64,000 nt of DNA from Massilia phyllostachyos (lineage in GTDB: Bacteria; Pseudomonadota; Gammaproteobacteria; Burkholderiales; Burkholderiaceae_D), in NCBI RefSeq assembly GCF_021044825.1, contig NZ_JAJNOC010000002.1, positions 829,902 to 893,901 of the forward strand, read 5' to 3'. The translations under genes and the position numbers were made by a program. The notes beneath the pieces were generated by a model. The model saw only the letters and a list, made by a program, of their open reading frames with translations, made no database searches and had not been told where the DNA came from. Of this stretch, positions 34,848 through 43,964 are shown in pieces. Positions within the stretch are counted from its first letter, which is position 1. Each line of letters begins with the position of its first letter.

Positions 34848-35771
34848 TTACTGCATGGCCCGGCGCAGGGTCGGGTAATCCGACAGCAGCAGGCTGAAGC
34901 CCTCCTCGTTCGATTCCAGCTGGCCCTGGGCGCCGAAGGGAATCGTGACCCGCCTGGGGCCGTGGCCGAAGGTAAGTCCGGTGAGGACCGGCACCGGCAG
35001 GGTCTCGCGCAGGTGGGCGACCATGGCGTCGAAGTCGTAGCCATTGTCGTTCTTGCCCAGGGTGTAGCCGGAAAAGTCGCCCAGCAGGACGGCGCGCTGG
35101 CGCGCCAAGACGCCGGCCTGGTGCAGCTGCAGCAGCAGGCGCTCGATCCGGTAGGGGTGTTCGGCGATGTCTTCCAGGTAGAGGATGCCGCCGTCGACCT
35201 GCGGGAAGTACGGCGTGCCGAGCAGCGAGACGACCATCGCCAGGTTGCCGCCCCAGACCCTGCCCTGCACCGAAACGCGCGGGTTGCCGGGCGCGCACTC
35301 GGCGATGGTATGGGTCGGACCGGCCAGGCAGTGCCAGAATTGATCGAGCGTGAATGGCACCGGCTCGCGGGCGCCGAAATCGCCGGCCGCCATCGGCCCG
35401 GCGTAGCTGAGCGCACCGGTGCGGGCGAACAAGCCCATGTGGATGGCCGTGATGTCGGAAAAGCCGACGACCAGCTTGCCGCTGGCCGCGATGGCCTCGA
35501 AATCGAGGTGCGGCATCAGGCGCGTCACGCCGTAGCCGCCGCGCAGCGCCATGACGATCTGCACGTCGGGATCGGCAATCGCCGCGTCCAGCTGGGCCAG
35601 GCGGCCGGCGTCGGTGCCGCCGAAGCGCTGGTGGATGGCGTTGTGGTCGTAGTAGTTGCGCACCAGGCAGCCCTGGGCTTCGAGGCGGGAAACGGCGCGG
35701 TCGACCGCGCAGGGGTCGAGCGCCTGGCCGGCCGGGGCCACGATGGCGATGCCGATTTGTTGGGTGATCAC
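34848..35771 (-). CDS. ldcA: Murein LD-carboxypeptidase, S66 family
   Basis: This is a 307-residue cytosolic peptidase that trims the terminal D-Ala from recycled muropeptide tetrapeptides. The N-terminal block IGIAIVAPAGQALDP and the Ser nucleophile region VGFSDITAIHMG (about residues 100-112, Ser in GFSD) are present. The Glu-His part of the triad lies in the C-terminal half (YLEDIAEHPYRIERLL and FGHGPRRVTIPFG). The start is taken as a GTG at 35771, 10 bp after the previous gene's stop; a longer frame would overlap it. It probably belongs to an operon with the hydrolase upstream. Confidence 0.9.
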   Translation of the reverse strand: MITQQIGIAIVAPAGQALDPCAVDRAVSRLEAQGCLVRNYYDHNAIHQRFGGTDAGRLAQLDAAIADPDVQIVMALRGGYGVTRLMPHLDFEAIAASGKLVVGFSDITAIHMGLFARTGALSYAGPMAAGDFGAREPVPFTLDQFWHCLAGPTHTIAECAPGNPRVSVQGRVWGGNLAMVVSLLGTPYFPQVDGGILYLEDIAEHPYRIERLLLQLHQAGVLARQRAVLLGDFSGYTLGKNDNGYDFDAMVAHLRETLPVPVLTGLTFGHGPRRVTIPFGAQGQLESNEEGFSLLLSDYPTLRRAMQ

Positions 35772-35781
35772 TGTTTGAGGC

Positions 35782-36708
35782 TTATTGTTTGACGAATAAG
35801 CGGGGTGTTGAGTCCGGCAACATCTTACCTCTGGCATGGGCGTCGATCAAGGCGAGGAGCCGCTCGGCCAGCTGCGGCGGCAAATCGTGGCCCATGCCTT
35901 CGATGACTTCCAGCCGGGCGTCGGGGATGCGGCTGGCCGTGTCTTCGCCGCAAGCGAGCGGCACCAGCGGATCGTTGGCGCCGTGAATCACCAGTGCGGG
36001 CGCGGTGATGGTGCGTAGCAGCGCGCAACGGTCGCCCGAGGCGGCGATCGCCATCATCTGGCGCGCCACGCCGGAGGGGCAATAGCTGCGGCGCACGGAA
36101 CGGGCGACCCGCTTGCGCAGCAGGCGTTCCGGGGTCGGGTAGGAGGGGCTGCCGATGGCGCGCATGACTTCCACGCCCAGGTCGATGATGCTGTCGATAT
36201 TGCTGGGGTCCCGGGCGCGCCGCATCAGGAGCTTGCGGATCTTCTTTTCCGGCCCGGGCAGGCCGCGCCGGCAGGAGCTCGACATGATCGAGGTCAGGCT
36301 GAGGATGCGCTGCGGATACCGGGCCGCCAGGATCTGGGCGATCATGCCGCCCATCGAGACCCCGACCACGTGGGCGCGGGCGACGCCCAAGGCCGACAGC
36401 ACGCCGATCGCGTCTTCGGCCATGTCGTCGAGGCCGTAGGCGGCGCGCAGCGGCCAGCCGAGTTTGGATTTGATCCAGGCCAGAGGCAGGTTGGGCACGC
36501 CGGCCTGCTCGAATTTGGTGGACAGGCCGCTGTCGCGGTTGTCGAAGCGGATCACGTAGAAGCCGAGTTCGACCAGCCCTTCGACGAATTCGTCGGGCCA
36601 GGCTGTCAACTGCATCCCAAGGCCATGTACCAGCAGCAACGGGACGGACTTGGGGTCGCCCAAGGTGTCGAAGGCAATGCGGATTCCGTTAGCGTTCAGC
36701 GTAGGCAT
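35782..36708 (-). CDS. Alpha/beta hydrolase
   Basis: This is a 308-residue intact alpha/beta hydrolase: oxyanion LLLVHGLGMQ (about residue 24), the nucleophile elbow GVSMGG (Ser about 115), the acid in VIHGANDPLVP (about 245) and the catalytic His in GMGHDLPPQ (about 276). The substrate is unknown; the shape is that of the esterase/haloalkane-type group. The ATG at 36708 (MPTLNANGIRI) is the real start, since upstream codons are G+C-rich filler. It is followed after 10 bp by ldcA. Confidence 0.9.
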   Translation of the reverse strand: MPTLNANGIRIAFDTLGDPKSVPLLLVHGLGMQLTAWPDEFVEGLVELGFYVIRFDNRDSGLSTKFEQAGVPNLPLAWIKSKLGWPLRAAYGLDDMAEDAIGVLSALGVARAHVVGVSMGGMIAQILAARYPQRILSLTSIMSSSCRRGLPGPEKKIRKLLMRRARDPSNIDSIIDLGVEVMRAIGSPSYPTPERLLRKRVARSVRRSYCPSGVARQMMAIAASGDRCALLRTITAPALVIHGANDPLVPLACGEDTASRIPDARLEVIEGMGHDLPPQLAERLLALIDAHARGKMLPDSTPRLFVKQ

Positions 36709-36808
36709 GGGATCGGGGCGACTGGTTCGGTGCGCTCCAGGCGAGACGCGAAACCAGCATACCACTTTCGCCAGGGCGGGGGCGCTCGGGCGCGCGCCCG
36801 GCCCGGAT

Positions 36809-37784
<976 letters not shown>

Positions 37785-37791
37785 CTGAAGC

Positions 37792-38427
37792 TTAAGGGAT
37801 TTGAAGGAGTTTGTGGGTCTGGAGGCTGAGCTTCCATTTGGGGTTGCGGCGGCAGGTCTCGATCGCCAGCTGGGTGTTGCGCGCGGCGAGCGGGCCGTCC
37901 ATCGGCTGCACGTAGAAGTTCTCGAAGTCCAGGTGCTCGTAGGCGGACAGGTCCTGGCCCAGCTGCGGGATCACGACCTTGATCTCGTTGCCCTTCGCGA
38001 CCACCAGCTGGGAGCCCATTTTCGGGCTGACGCAGATCCAGTCGACGCCTTCCGGCACCGGCAGGGTGCCGTTGGTCTCGATCGCAATCGTGAAGCCGTG
38101 CGCATGCATGGCGTCGATCAGCGCACGGTCGAGCTGGAGCAGAGGCTCGCCCCCGGTGAACACGACATACTTGCTGGCGGCATGGCTTGCCGGCCACAGG
38201 CTGTCGATCTCGCGCGCCAGGCTCCCGGCGTCGCGGAACTTGCCGCCGCGCTCGCCGTCGGTGCCGACGAAATCGGTGTCGCAGAAGGTGCAGACGGCGC
38301 TGGCGCGGTCGCTTTCCCTGCCGGTCCACAGATTGCAGCCGGAAAAGCGGCAGAACACGGCCGGGCGCCCCGCATGGGCGCCTTCGCCCTGCAGGGTATA
38401 GAAGATCTCTTTGATGCTGTAAGTCAC
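37792..38427 (-). CDS. queE: 7-carboxy-7-deazaguanine synthase (radical SAM)
   Basis: This is a 211-residue radical-SAM enzyme of queuosine synthesis. It starts SIKEIFYTLQGEGAHAGRPA, has the cluster Cys as SGCNLW, then 14 residues on CTFCDTDFVG (the QueE CX14CX2C spacing), TGGEPLLQLD for SAM contact, and SPKMGSQ. The ATG is at 38427. It heads the queE-queD-tadA operon. No preQ1 riboswitch-like element was found in the short upstream space. queC is not in the window. Confidence 0.95.
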   Translation of the reverse strand: MTYSIKEIFYTLQGEGAHAGRPAVFCRFSGCNLWTGRESDRASAVCTFCDTDFVGTDGERGGKFRDAGSLAREIDSLWPASHAASKYVVFTGGEPLLQLDRALIDAMHAHGFTIAIETNGTLPVPEGVDWICVSPKMGSQLVVAKGNEIKVVIPQLGQDLSAYEHLDFENFYVQPMDGPLAARNTQLAIETCRRNPKWKLSLQTHKLLQIP

Positions 38428-38572
38428 GTTAAACCTCTCGTCAACCTTCCATTATAGCGCTCCCCGGGCCGTCCGTGGGATAGGCGTCATGCGTTGAGGA
38501 TAAGCAATATTCCCTACAGTACACGGGTGTACCTTCGTACGGAATGTTCCTAACGCTAGTAAGAAGGACACC

Positions 38573-39514
38573 ATGAACAAATACAGCTCATTCCTAGGCC
38601 GAATTGGCGTCGCGCTTTTCGCGGTCCTCGCTTTGCCGGCCCATGCCGTCATACCGGCGCCGATGTCCCTGCCCTTCGCTTCGCCGGAACTGCTGGGCGC
38701 GGCGCTGCTGACGCTGGCCGCGGCCGGCGTGGCGCTGCTGCAGGGCCGGCGCATGCGAACGGTGGAAGAGCGCAGCGAAGCCCTCGAAGAGCAGCTGGCC
38801 ACGGAGAAGCAGGCCCATGCGCAGGCCGCCGAGGCGCTGGCCGGCAGCCATGAGGTGCTGTGCCGCCTGGTGCGCCAGCAGGAAGGCGTACGCGACATCG
38901 AGCGGACCCGCATCGCGCGCGCCCTGCACGACGAGCTCGGCCAGCGGCTGCTCTCGCTGCGCGCCGAGTTGTCGCTGCAGCAAGTGGCGGCGCGCAGCGC
39001 CTCCCCGGCCAATCACGAACGCCTGGGCGGCACGATCGCCAACCTGGACGCCGCGATCCGCTCGGTGCGCGCGATCGTTTCCGGCATGCGCCCGATCGCC
39101 CCGGGCCTGAGCCTGCGCCAGGCACTCGAGCGTCACCTGACCGAGTTCGCCCGCCTCCACGGGCTCGACTACCGTCTCGACCTGGGCGTCGAGGGGAACG
39201 CGGGCGGCGTCCGGGCGCGCGACCTGGACGCGGTGCTGTTCCGCGCCTTGCAGGAGGCACTGTCGAACGTCGCCTGCCACGCCCAGGCCAGCGCGGTGCG
39301 CGTGACCCTGGTCGAGACCGCAGGCGAAGTCACCCTCACGGTCGAGGATGACGGCGTCGGCCCGGCGCAACCGGTGCGCCACGGCCATGGCCTGGAGGGA
39401 ATGCAGCAGCGCGCCACCGCCTGCGGCGGCACGGTCCGGCTCTCGGCGGGACGGCGCGGCGGCGCCGTGGTCCGGGTGTCGCTTCCTACTCACCCCGAGG
39501 CTGCGCCGGCCTAG
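38573..39514 (+). CDS. Membrane sensor histidine kinase, NarL-type (HisKA_3)
   Basis: This is a 313-residue kinase with a possible signal/membrane segment at residues 8-25, a second helix near 40-60 (LLGAALLTLAAAGVALL) and a coiled coil (65-105). The dimerisation/phosphoacceptor helix IARALHDELGQRLL has its His near 119. An HATPase_c domain follows (about 220-308: ALSNVACHAQA, VEDDGVG, HGLEGMQQRA). It has almost no periplasmic sensor region. Its LuxR-type response regulator is not adjacent, so it is an orphan. The GGAC ribosome site is modest. Confidence 0.9.
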   Translation: MNKYSSFLGRIGVALFAVLALPAHAVIPAPMSLPFASPELLGAALLTLAAAGVALLQGRRMRTVEERSEALEEQLATEKQAHAQAAEALAGSHEVLCRLVRQQEGVRDIERTRIARALHDELGQRLLSLRAELSLQQVAARSASPANHERLGGTIANLDAAIRSVRAIVSGMRPIAPGLSLRQALERHLTEFARLHGLDYRLDLGVEGNAGGVRARDLDAVLFRALQEALSNVACHAQASAVRVTLVETAGEVTLTVEDDGVGPAQPVRHGHGLEGMQQRATACGGTVRLSAGRRGGAVVRVSLPTHPEAAPA

Positions 39515-39650
39515 TCCGGGCCCCGACCCGGCAAAATCGTTGCCGAAAAGAAGGCTTGCTCAAAATCAATAAGTCCGTGTCTGCGCGGTAGCAGAATCCA
39601 TTCCTGTTGGCGGCCAATTCGGCGGCCGGACCGGAATGCAGAGGACGAAC

Positions 39651-40658
39651 ATGCTCAAGACAGCAAGCCACAGCGCCGCCAGCGGCGTGCCCGCCCATGC
39701 CGCCCAACATGCCCTGATCGGCGACGGCGCCTTTGTCGGGCAGCTGATGGAATCGCTGTCGATCCCTGTCTTCGTGCTCGACCGCGACGCCCGCGTCATG
39801 ATCTGGAACCGCGCCTGCGAGCAGCTCACCGGCGTGCCGGCCAGCGAGATCATCGGCACCGGCGAGCACTGGCGCAGCTTCTACGAGCACCGCCGCCCCA
39901 CCCTGGCCGACCTGGTCCTGCAGAACCGCACCGAGGACGTGCGCCAGATCATGCCGCGCACCGCCCAGCCGGGCTCGTCCACCGGACTGTGCCTGGAAAG
40001 CTGGTTCGACATGCCGCGCGCCGGCCGGCGTCGCTACCTGGCGGCGGACGCCACGCCGATCTACGATGCGCACGGCAACCTGTCGGCCGTGGTCGAGACC
40101 CTGCGCGACCTGACCGACGAAAAGATGGCGCAGGTCGCCCTGGAACAGCTCGCCACCCGCGACGGTCTGACCGGCCTGGCCAACCGCCGCTGCTTCGACG
40201 ACACCCTGCATGCGGAATGGTCGCGCGCCCTGCGCCAGGCCCAGCCGCTGTCCCTGCTGATGGTGGACGTCGACAACTTCAAGGCCTATAACGACGCCAA
40301 CGGCCACCTGGGCGGCGACGAATGCCTGAAGCGCATCGCCCGCGCCGTGGCCAGCGAGATGCGCGCCAACGACCTGGTGGCGCGCTACGGCGGCGAGGAA
40401 TTCGCCGTGATCCTGCCGAACCAGTCGCTCAAGGGCGCCGCCATCGTCGCCGAGCGCATCCGCTGCCGGGTCGAAGCCCTGCAGCTGCCGTCCACCGCCC
40501 CGACCCGCCACGTGACGGTGTCGATCGGCGCGGCGACGGCGATCGCGGGGCCGGACAACAATGCGAGCCAATTGGTGGCCACGGCGGATGCGGCCTTGTA
40601 CCGGGCCAAGCACCTGGGCCGGAACCGGATCAGCTTGCCTCTCAGCGAAGCCGCATAA
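39651..40658 (+). CDS. Diguanylate cyclase with PAS domain
   Basis: This is a 335-residue protein from the ATG at 39651, which has AGAGGA upstream; an ATG at 39636 is less likely. The PAS/PAC sensor is about residues 35-155 (SLSIPVFVLDRDARVMIWNRAC; VVETLRDLTDEKMAQ). The GGDEF domain is about 170-330 (RDGLTGLANRRCF) with the active GGEEF motif in RYGGEEFAVILP. An inhibitory-site RxxD (RAND) stands five residues before GGEEF, so product feedback is likely. It makes c-di-GMP; no membrane anchor is seen. Confidence 0.94.
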   Translation: MLKTASHSAASGVPAHAAQHALIGDGAFVGQLMESLSIPVFVLDRDARVMIWNRACEQLTGVPASEIIGTGEHWRSFYEHRRPTLADLVLQNRTEDVRQIMPRTAQPGSSTGLCLESWFDMPRAGRRRYLAADATPIYDAHGNLSAVVETLRDLTDEKMAQVALEQLATRDGLTGLANRRCFDDTLHAEWSRALRQAQPLSLLMVDVDNFKAYNDANGHLGGDECLKRIARAVASEMRANDLVARYGGEEFAVILPNQSLKGAAIVAERIRCRVEALQLPSTAPTRHVTVSIGAATAIAGPDNNASQLVATADAALYRAKHLGRNRISLPLSEAA

Positions 40659-40669
40659 CTTCACGCGCA

Positions 40670-40861
40670 TGATGCGTGAGGGCCTGGCGAAGCTGACGGT
40701 GGCAAATGTGAATGCGGCGATCAGGAAGCACCCGTCGGCCAGGAACCCGGCGGTGGTGGTGATCACCAAGGATGCGGCGGGCTGAAGGAGAAGCTGGTGT
40801 CGGATGCGGAGTCGCCGATTACGCGGAGTGAGTTGGTGTTGGCCTGCGGGCTGATGGAGTG
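40670..40861 (+). pseudogene. C-terminal remnant of an M16-family metallopeptidase
   Basis: From 40670 one frame reads REGLAKLTVANVNAAIR and NPAVVVITKDAAG, then a stop. A one-base shift restores LKEKLVSDAESPI. This is the usual end of M16 (insulinase-like) peptidases of this bacterial group. No active-site (HxxEH) region is present, so it is a leftover of a lost or rearranged gene. Confidence 0.7.
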
Positions 40862-40888
40862 AAATCGGCGCCGGAGGGCGCCGATTTT
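40862..40888. terminator. Strong hairpin terminator, readable in both directions
   Basis: AAATCGGCGCC (40862-40872) and GGCGCCGATTTT (40877-40888) form an 11-bp stem with a 4-nt loop and T-rich flank. It would end transcription from the diguanylate cyclase side. Confidence 0.75.
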
Positions 40889-40910
40889 GTTTGCGTAGTG
40901 GCTGCGCTAC

Positions 40911-41047
40911 GGAAATTGGGTTCCGGCCTTCGCCGGAACGACGGTCTTGGGGCTAGGTGAGCAAAAGCGTTCCTTCGGAACGCACCCTCCGCACGTCGTA
41001 CGCCCCACTGGGGCCTACGACTCCCGGCGAAGGCCGGGACCCAAGTT
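40911..41047. repeat. Dispersed palindromic intergenic repeats, pair 3
   Basis: GGAAATTGGGTTCCGGCC and TTCGCCGGAACGACGG (40911-40943) face the unit 40994-41047 (CGTCGTACGCCCC... CCCGGCGAAGGCCGGGACCC, then AAGTT). The latter matches 30494-30548 almost base for base over about 54 bp. Similar arrangements stand at 30.5 kb and 33.0 kb. Confidence 0.75.
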
Positions 41048-41071
41048 TGCCCGCAGACCGCTAGCGCCAAA

Positions 41072-43165
41072 TCACGCCGTCATCCGATCCCACCCCTGAC
41101 GCACCGCCGCCTTCATCTTCTCCCACGTCGACTGCCCGCCATTGGCATACCGCGAATCCCAATCAGTACGCAGGTCGTTCTCCACATCGTTCCACTGGCG
41201 CCCGCGGTACTTCTCGTTGCGCGCCATTTCCGAACCGTAGGAGTAGGCCGGCTTGTACTCGTCATAGGTGCTGCCGTCGGTCGCGGTGCTGTAGGTGGCG
41301 TTCCAGTGCGAGCGGTAGGCGGCGTCGTTGTCGTCGTCGTCCGTCATCTTGTCCCAGCCGTGGCGCACGGCGGCCTTCATCTTGTCCCAGGCGCCGCCCA
41401 CGCTGCCGGTGGTGCTGGCGGAAGTGGTGGCCGGGGTCGAGCCGGCGTAGGTGCCGCCGCCTTCGACGCGCGAATCCCAGCCCTTGCGCAGGTCGCCCTC
41501 GATGTCGTCCCACGGGCGGTTGCGGAACATCTCGCTCCTGCGCATCTCGGAACCGTAGCTGTAGGCCGGCTTGACGCTGTCGTAGTCCACGCCCGACGAC
41601 GCCAGGTGGGTGTCGTAGTGGCTGCGGTAGTAGTTGTCGTCGTCCAGGGTCATGCGGTCCCAGCCGCGGCGGACGGCGGCCTTCATCTTGTCCCAGGTCG
41701 AGCCGGTACTGCCGTAGCGGGTGCTCCAGTCGCTGCTCAGGTCGGTTTCGACGTCGTCCCATTTGCGGCCGCGGTACTTGTCGCTGCGCGCGCTTTCGGC
41801 GCCGTAGCTGTAGGCCGGCTGGTAATCGTCGTAGCTGGCGCCCGAGGTGCCGTAGGTGCTGCTGAAGTGGCTGCGGTAGATGGTGTCGTCGTCGTCGCTG
41901 GTCATCTTGTCCCAGCCGCGGCGCACGGCGGCCTTCATCTTGTCCCAGGTGTCGCCGGCGCTGTTGGCGATGCCGCCGTTGCGGCTGGTCCAGTCGCTGT
42001 GCAGATCGTTCTCGACATCGTCCCACTTGCGGCCGCGGTACTTGTCGCTGCGCGCGCTTTCGGCGCCGTAGGCATAGGCCGGCTTGACGGTGTCGTAGTC
42101 TTCGCCGGTGTAGTTGGCGAGGAAGTGGTTGCGGTAGGCGTCGTCGTCGTCGCCGAAGAAGTTGCTGCCGACCTGCAGGCCCGAGCCGCCGGCCGCCCCT
42201 TCGCCGGTGCGCGAGTAGATGCGCGAGCGGCCGCGCTGGACTTCGTTGAAGCTGGAGCTGGTCGTGTCGCGCTGCAGCGAGCCGGTGGCGCCGCCCTGGT
42301 AGGCCGAGCCTTCCAGCGAGGAACCTTGCAAGGTGCCGGCCTGGCCGCCCGAGCTGCCGATGTTGCGGTCGTTCTGCGTACCCTCGAGCGAGGACGACTG
42401 GACCGAGTTTTCCTGCAGGGTCGAGCCTTGCAGGTTGGTGCCGCCGGTAGCGCTCAGGCCGCTCTGGCCCTGCGGCTCCTGGTAGGTCGTGCCCATCGGC
42501 TCGGCCTGGTTCAGCGATTGCTGCTGGAAGATGTTGCGGTCGCCCGGGTTGTCCAGCTGCTGGCTGGCGGCGCTCGAGGTGGAGCCGATGGTCGAGCCGA
42601 TGTTCGATCCGGTGGCGGAGCCCGACGCCGAGGCGGACGACGAACCGAGGTTGCCGGACAGGCCCGACTGCGCCGACATCTGCGACGATTGCTGCAGGCC
42701 GCCGGCGGCGCTGGCGCGCATCGATTCCGACAGGCCGCCGGTGGCGCCGAGGCCACCCAGGCCCGCGCCCGATGCCTGCTCGTCGATGTCGGTCGGGCCG
42801 TAGCGCTCGACGATGTCGGCGGCGCGCTCGACTTCCGGCAGCGAATCGGCGCGCACGGTCACGACGTGGTGGCCGCGGGTGACCGCGCCTTCGTAGCGGC
42901 TGGCGTGTTCGCTGTTGTCGGCGCCGAACAGGTCAGAGAAGAAGTTCTTGATGGATTCGCCGATGCCCACGCCGGTGCCGTCGGCATAGGTGTCAGTGCT
43001 GGAAGCGCTGGTATCGCTGCGGCCGGTGACGCTGTCGGTCATGCCGGTCGGGTCGGCGTTGGAGAGCTTGACCTCGTTACGCGAAAAGCCCGAGGACAGC
43101 AGCTCGTTCATGGCATTCTGTGCATCGGTCCGGTTGTCGAACACGGCTACAAGAGTATGTTGCAT
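41072..43165 (-). CDS. YflT-like stress protein with four C-terminal ~85-residue repeats
   Basis: This is a 697-residue hydrophilic protein from the ATG at 43165 (GGAGG eight bases upstream). Residues 1-~110 are a general-stress YflT/GSP17M-like domain (TLVAVFDNRTDAQNAMNELL; VTVRADSLPEVERAADIVER). A ~220-residue Ser/Gly/Gln-rich low-complexity region follows. Then come four tandem repeats, each with an acidic YRxHF/W start, a PAYxYGxE box, RGRxWDDVExDL, and WDKMKAAVRRGWDKMT at the end. No enzyme motif is seen. The repeats recur once in the next gene (43328-43633). It is probably a multivalent stress-response scaffold; its partner is unknown. Confidence 0.85.
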   Translation of the reverse strand: MQHTLVAVFDNRTDAQNAMNELLSSGFSRNEVKLSNADPTGMTDSVTGRSDTSASSTDTYADGTGVGIGESIKNFFSDLFGADNSEHASRYEGAVTRGHHVVTVRADSLPEVERAADIVERYGPTDIDEQASGAGLGGLGATGGLSESMRASAAGGLQQSSQMSAQSGLSGNLGSSSASASGSATGSNIGSTIGSTSSAASQQLDNPGDRNIFQQQSLNQAEPMGTTYQEPQGQSGLSATGGTNLQGSTLQENSVQSSSLEGTQNDRNIGSSGGQAGTLQGSSLEGSAYQGGATGSLQRDTTSSSFNEVQRGRSRIYSRTGEGAAGGSGLQVGSNFFGDDDDAYRNHFLANYTGEDYDTVKPAYAYGAESARSDKYRGRKWDDVENDLHSDWTSRNGGIANSAGDTWDKMKAAVRRGWDKMTSDDDDTIYRSHFSSTYGTSGASYDDYQPAYSYGAESARSDKYRGRKWDDVETDLSSDWSTRYGSTGSTWDKMKAAVRRGWDRMTLDDDNYYRSHYDTHLASSGVDYDSVKPAYSYGSEMRRSEMFRNRPWDDIEGDLRKGWDSRVEGGGTYAGSTPATTSASTTGSVGGAWDKMKAAVRHGWDKMTDDDDNDAAYRSHWNATYSTATDGSTYDEYKPAYSYGSEMARNEKYRGRQWNDVENDLRTDWDSRYANGGQSTWEKMKAAVRQGWDRMTA

Positions 43166-43281
43166 GGTCATTCCTCCGTTGGATAGGTGGTATCGCACAC
43201 GGGATGCGCGGCACCCGTGGCGGACGAATTGAGATTACATCAATCCTTTCCGGTCCAGCGCGCGCCTGACCCAGCCATGAA

Positions 43282-43305
43282 AAACGGCGCCCGCAGGCGC
43301 CGTTT
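43282..43305 (-). terminator. Terminator after the single-repeat protein gene
   Basis: AAACGGCGCC (43282-43291) and GGCGCCGTTT (43296-43305) pair as a 10-bp stem with loop CGCA. On the minus strand it lies 23 bp past the stop of the single-repeat gene, and it isolates it from the large repeat protein gene. Confidence 0.75.
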
Positions 43306-43327
43306 CCGGTGTCAAATCGATTTCTTC

Positions 43328-43633
43328 TCAGTAAGTCAGGCCGCTGTCGCCGCGCGTGACGCGGTCCCAGCCGTGACGCACCGCGGCCTTGATCTTGTCC
43401 CAGGCCGAGGCGCCGCCGCCGTATTGATTGTCCCAGTCGCTGCGCAGTTCCGGTTCCACGTCATCCCAGTGGCGTCCGGCATGGCGGCCGCTGCCCGCCA
43501 CCTGCGAACCGTAACCGTAGGCCGGTGCGACTTCATCGTAGGAAGCACCCGAGGCGCCGTAGGCGCTGTCGAAGTGCTTGCGGTAAGACTCGTCGTCCTG
43601 GTCGGACCGGGTGCTGCTGCCGGTATCTTGCAT
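43328..43633 (-). CDS. Single-repeat relative of the neighbouring stress protein
   Basis: This is a 101-residue protein from the ATG at 43633 (GGAGG upstream). It is essentially one copy of the neighbour's C-terminal repeat: YRKHFDSAYG, PAYGYGSQ, GRHWDDVEPELRSDWD and WDKIKAAVRHGWDRV. It has no YflT domain. It is either the ancestral unit of the four-repeat protein or a stand-alone binding partner. It is acidic, soluble and without Cys. Confidence 0.8.
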   Translation of the reverse strand: MQDTGSSTRSDQDDESYRKHFDSAYGASGASYDEVAPAYGYGSQVAGSGRHAGRHWDDVEPELRSDWDNQYGGGASAWDKIKAAVRHGWDRVTRGDSGLTY

Positions 43634-43690
43634 GGTGCTGCCTCCGAATCTGCAAATGCGATTCGGCCAGCCTACCGCAACTCGCGACAT

Positions 43691-43948
43691 TCAGGCGAAC
43701 GGGTTGTCGACGGTCTTCACGTCCGGCGGCGGCAGGCGGTCCGGCAGGTCCTGCGCTTCCAGTGCCGCGACCACGGCGCCGAGCAGCGCGTGCAGGCGGC
43801 GGGCCTGTTCCAGGCCGGCCTTGTCGCGGGTCAGGTCGACGTCGCCGGAGATGGTGATGCGGTCGAGGCGGTTTTCCAGCATCAGGTCGCCGATCTCGAC
43901 CACGTCGGCTTCGTTGGCATAGGGGGTGAAGGATTTCTTCGATGGCAT
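43691..43948 (-). CDS. Small conserved-looking protein of unknown function
   Basis: This is an 85-residue soluble protein. It contains IGDLMLENRLDRITISGDVDL (a beta-hairpin-like pattern) and a long helix (GLEQARRLHALLGAVVAALEAQ), ending in a Pro-rich tail. There are no Cys and no signal peptide. GGAGAAATCGCC precedes the ATG. It lies 16 bp after the secreted nuclease gene, so the two may be co-transcribed. No family recognised. Confidence 0.6.
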   Translation of the reverse strand: MPSKKSFTPYANEADVVEIGDLMLENRLDRITISGDVDLTRDKAGLEQARRLHALLGAVVAALEAQDLPDRLPPPDVKTVDNPFA

Positions 43949-43964
43949 GGCGATTTCTCCCGTA

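Noticed and set aside
38428..38572. Possible preQ1 riboswitch before queE
   Set aside because: Only about 30 bp are likely leader for queE and no preQ1 aptamer-like hairpin with an A-rich tail was seen.
41072..42150. Regularly spaced repeats that could suggest a CRISPR or satellite array
   Set aside because: Units of about 250-300 bp diverge at third codon positions and encode a protein repeat in one frame; there are no short identical repeats with unique spacers.
41306..43186. A 626-codon open frame opposite the repeat stress protein
   Set aside because: It is an antisense shadow with Val/Ala/Gly low-complexity composition and no start signal; the minus-strand gene has a clear ribosome site and domain structure.
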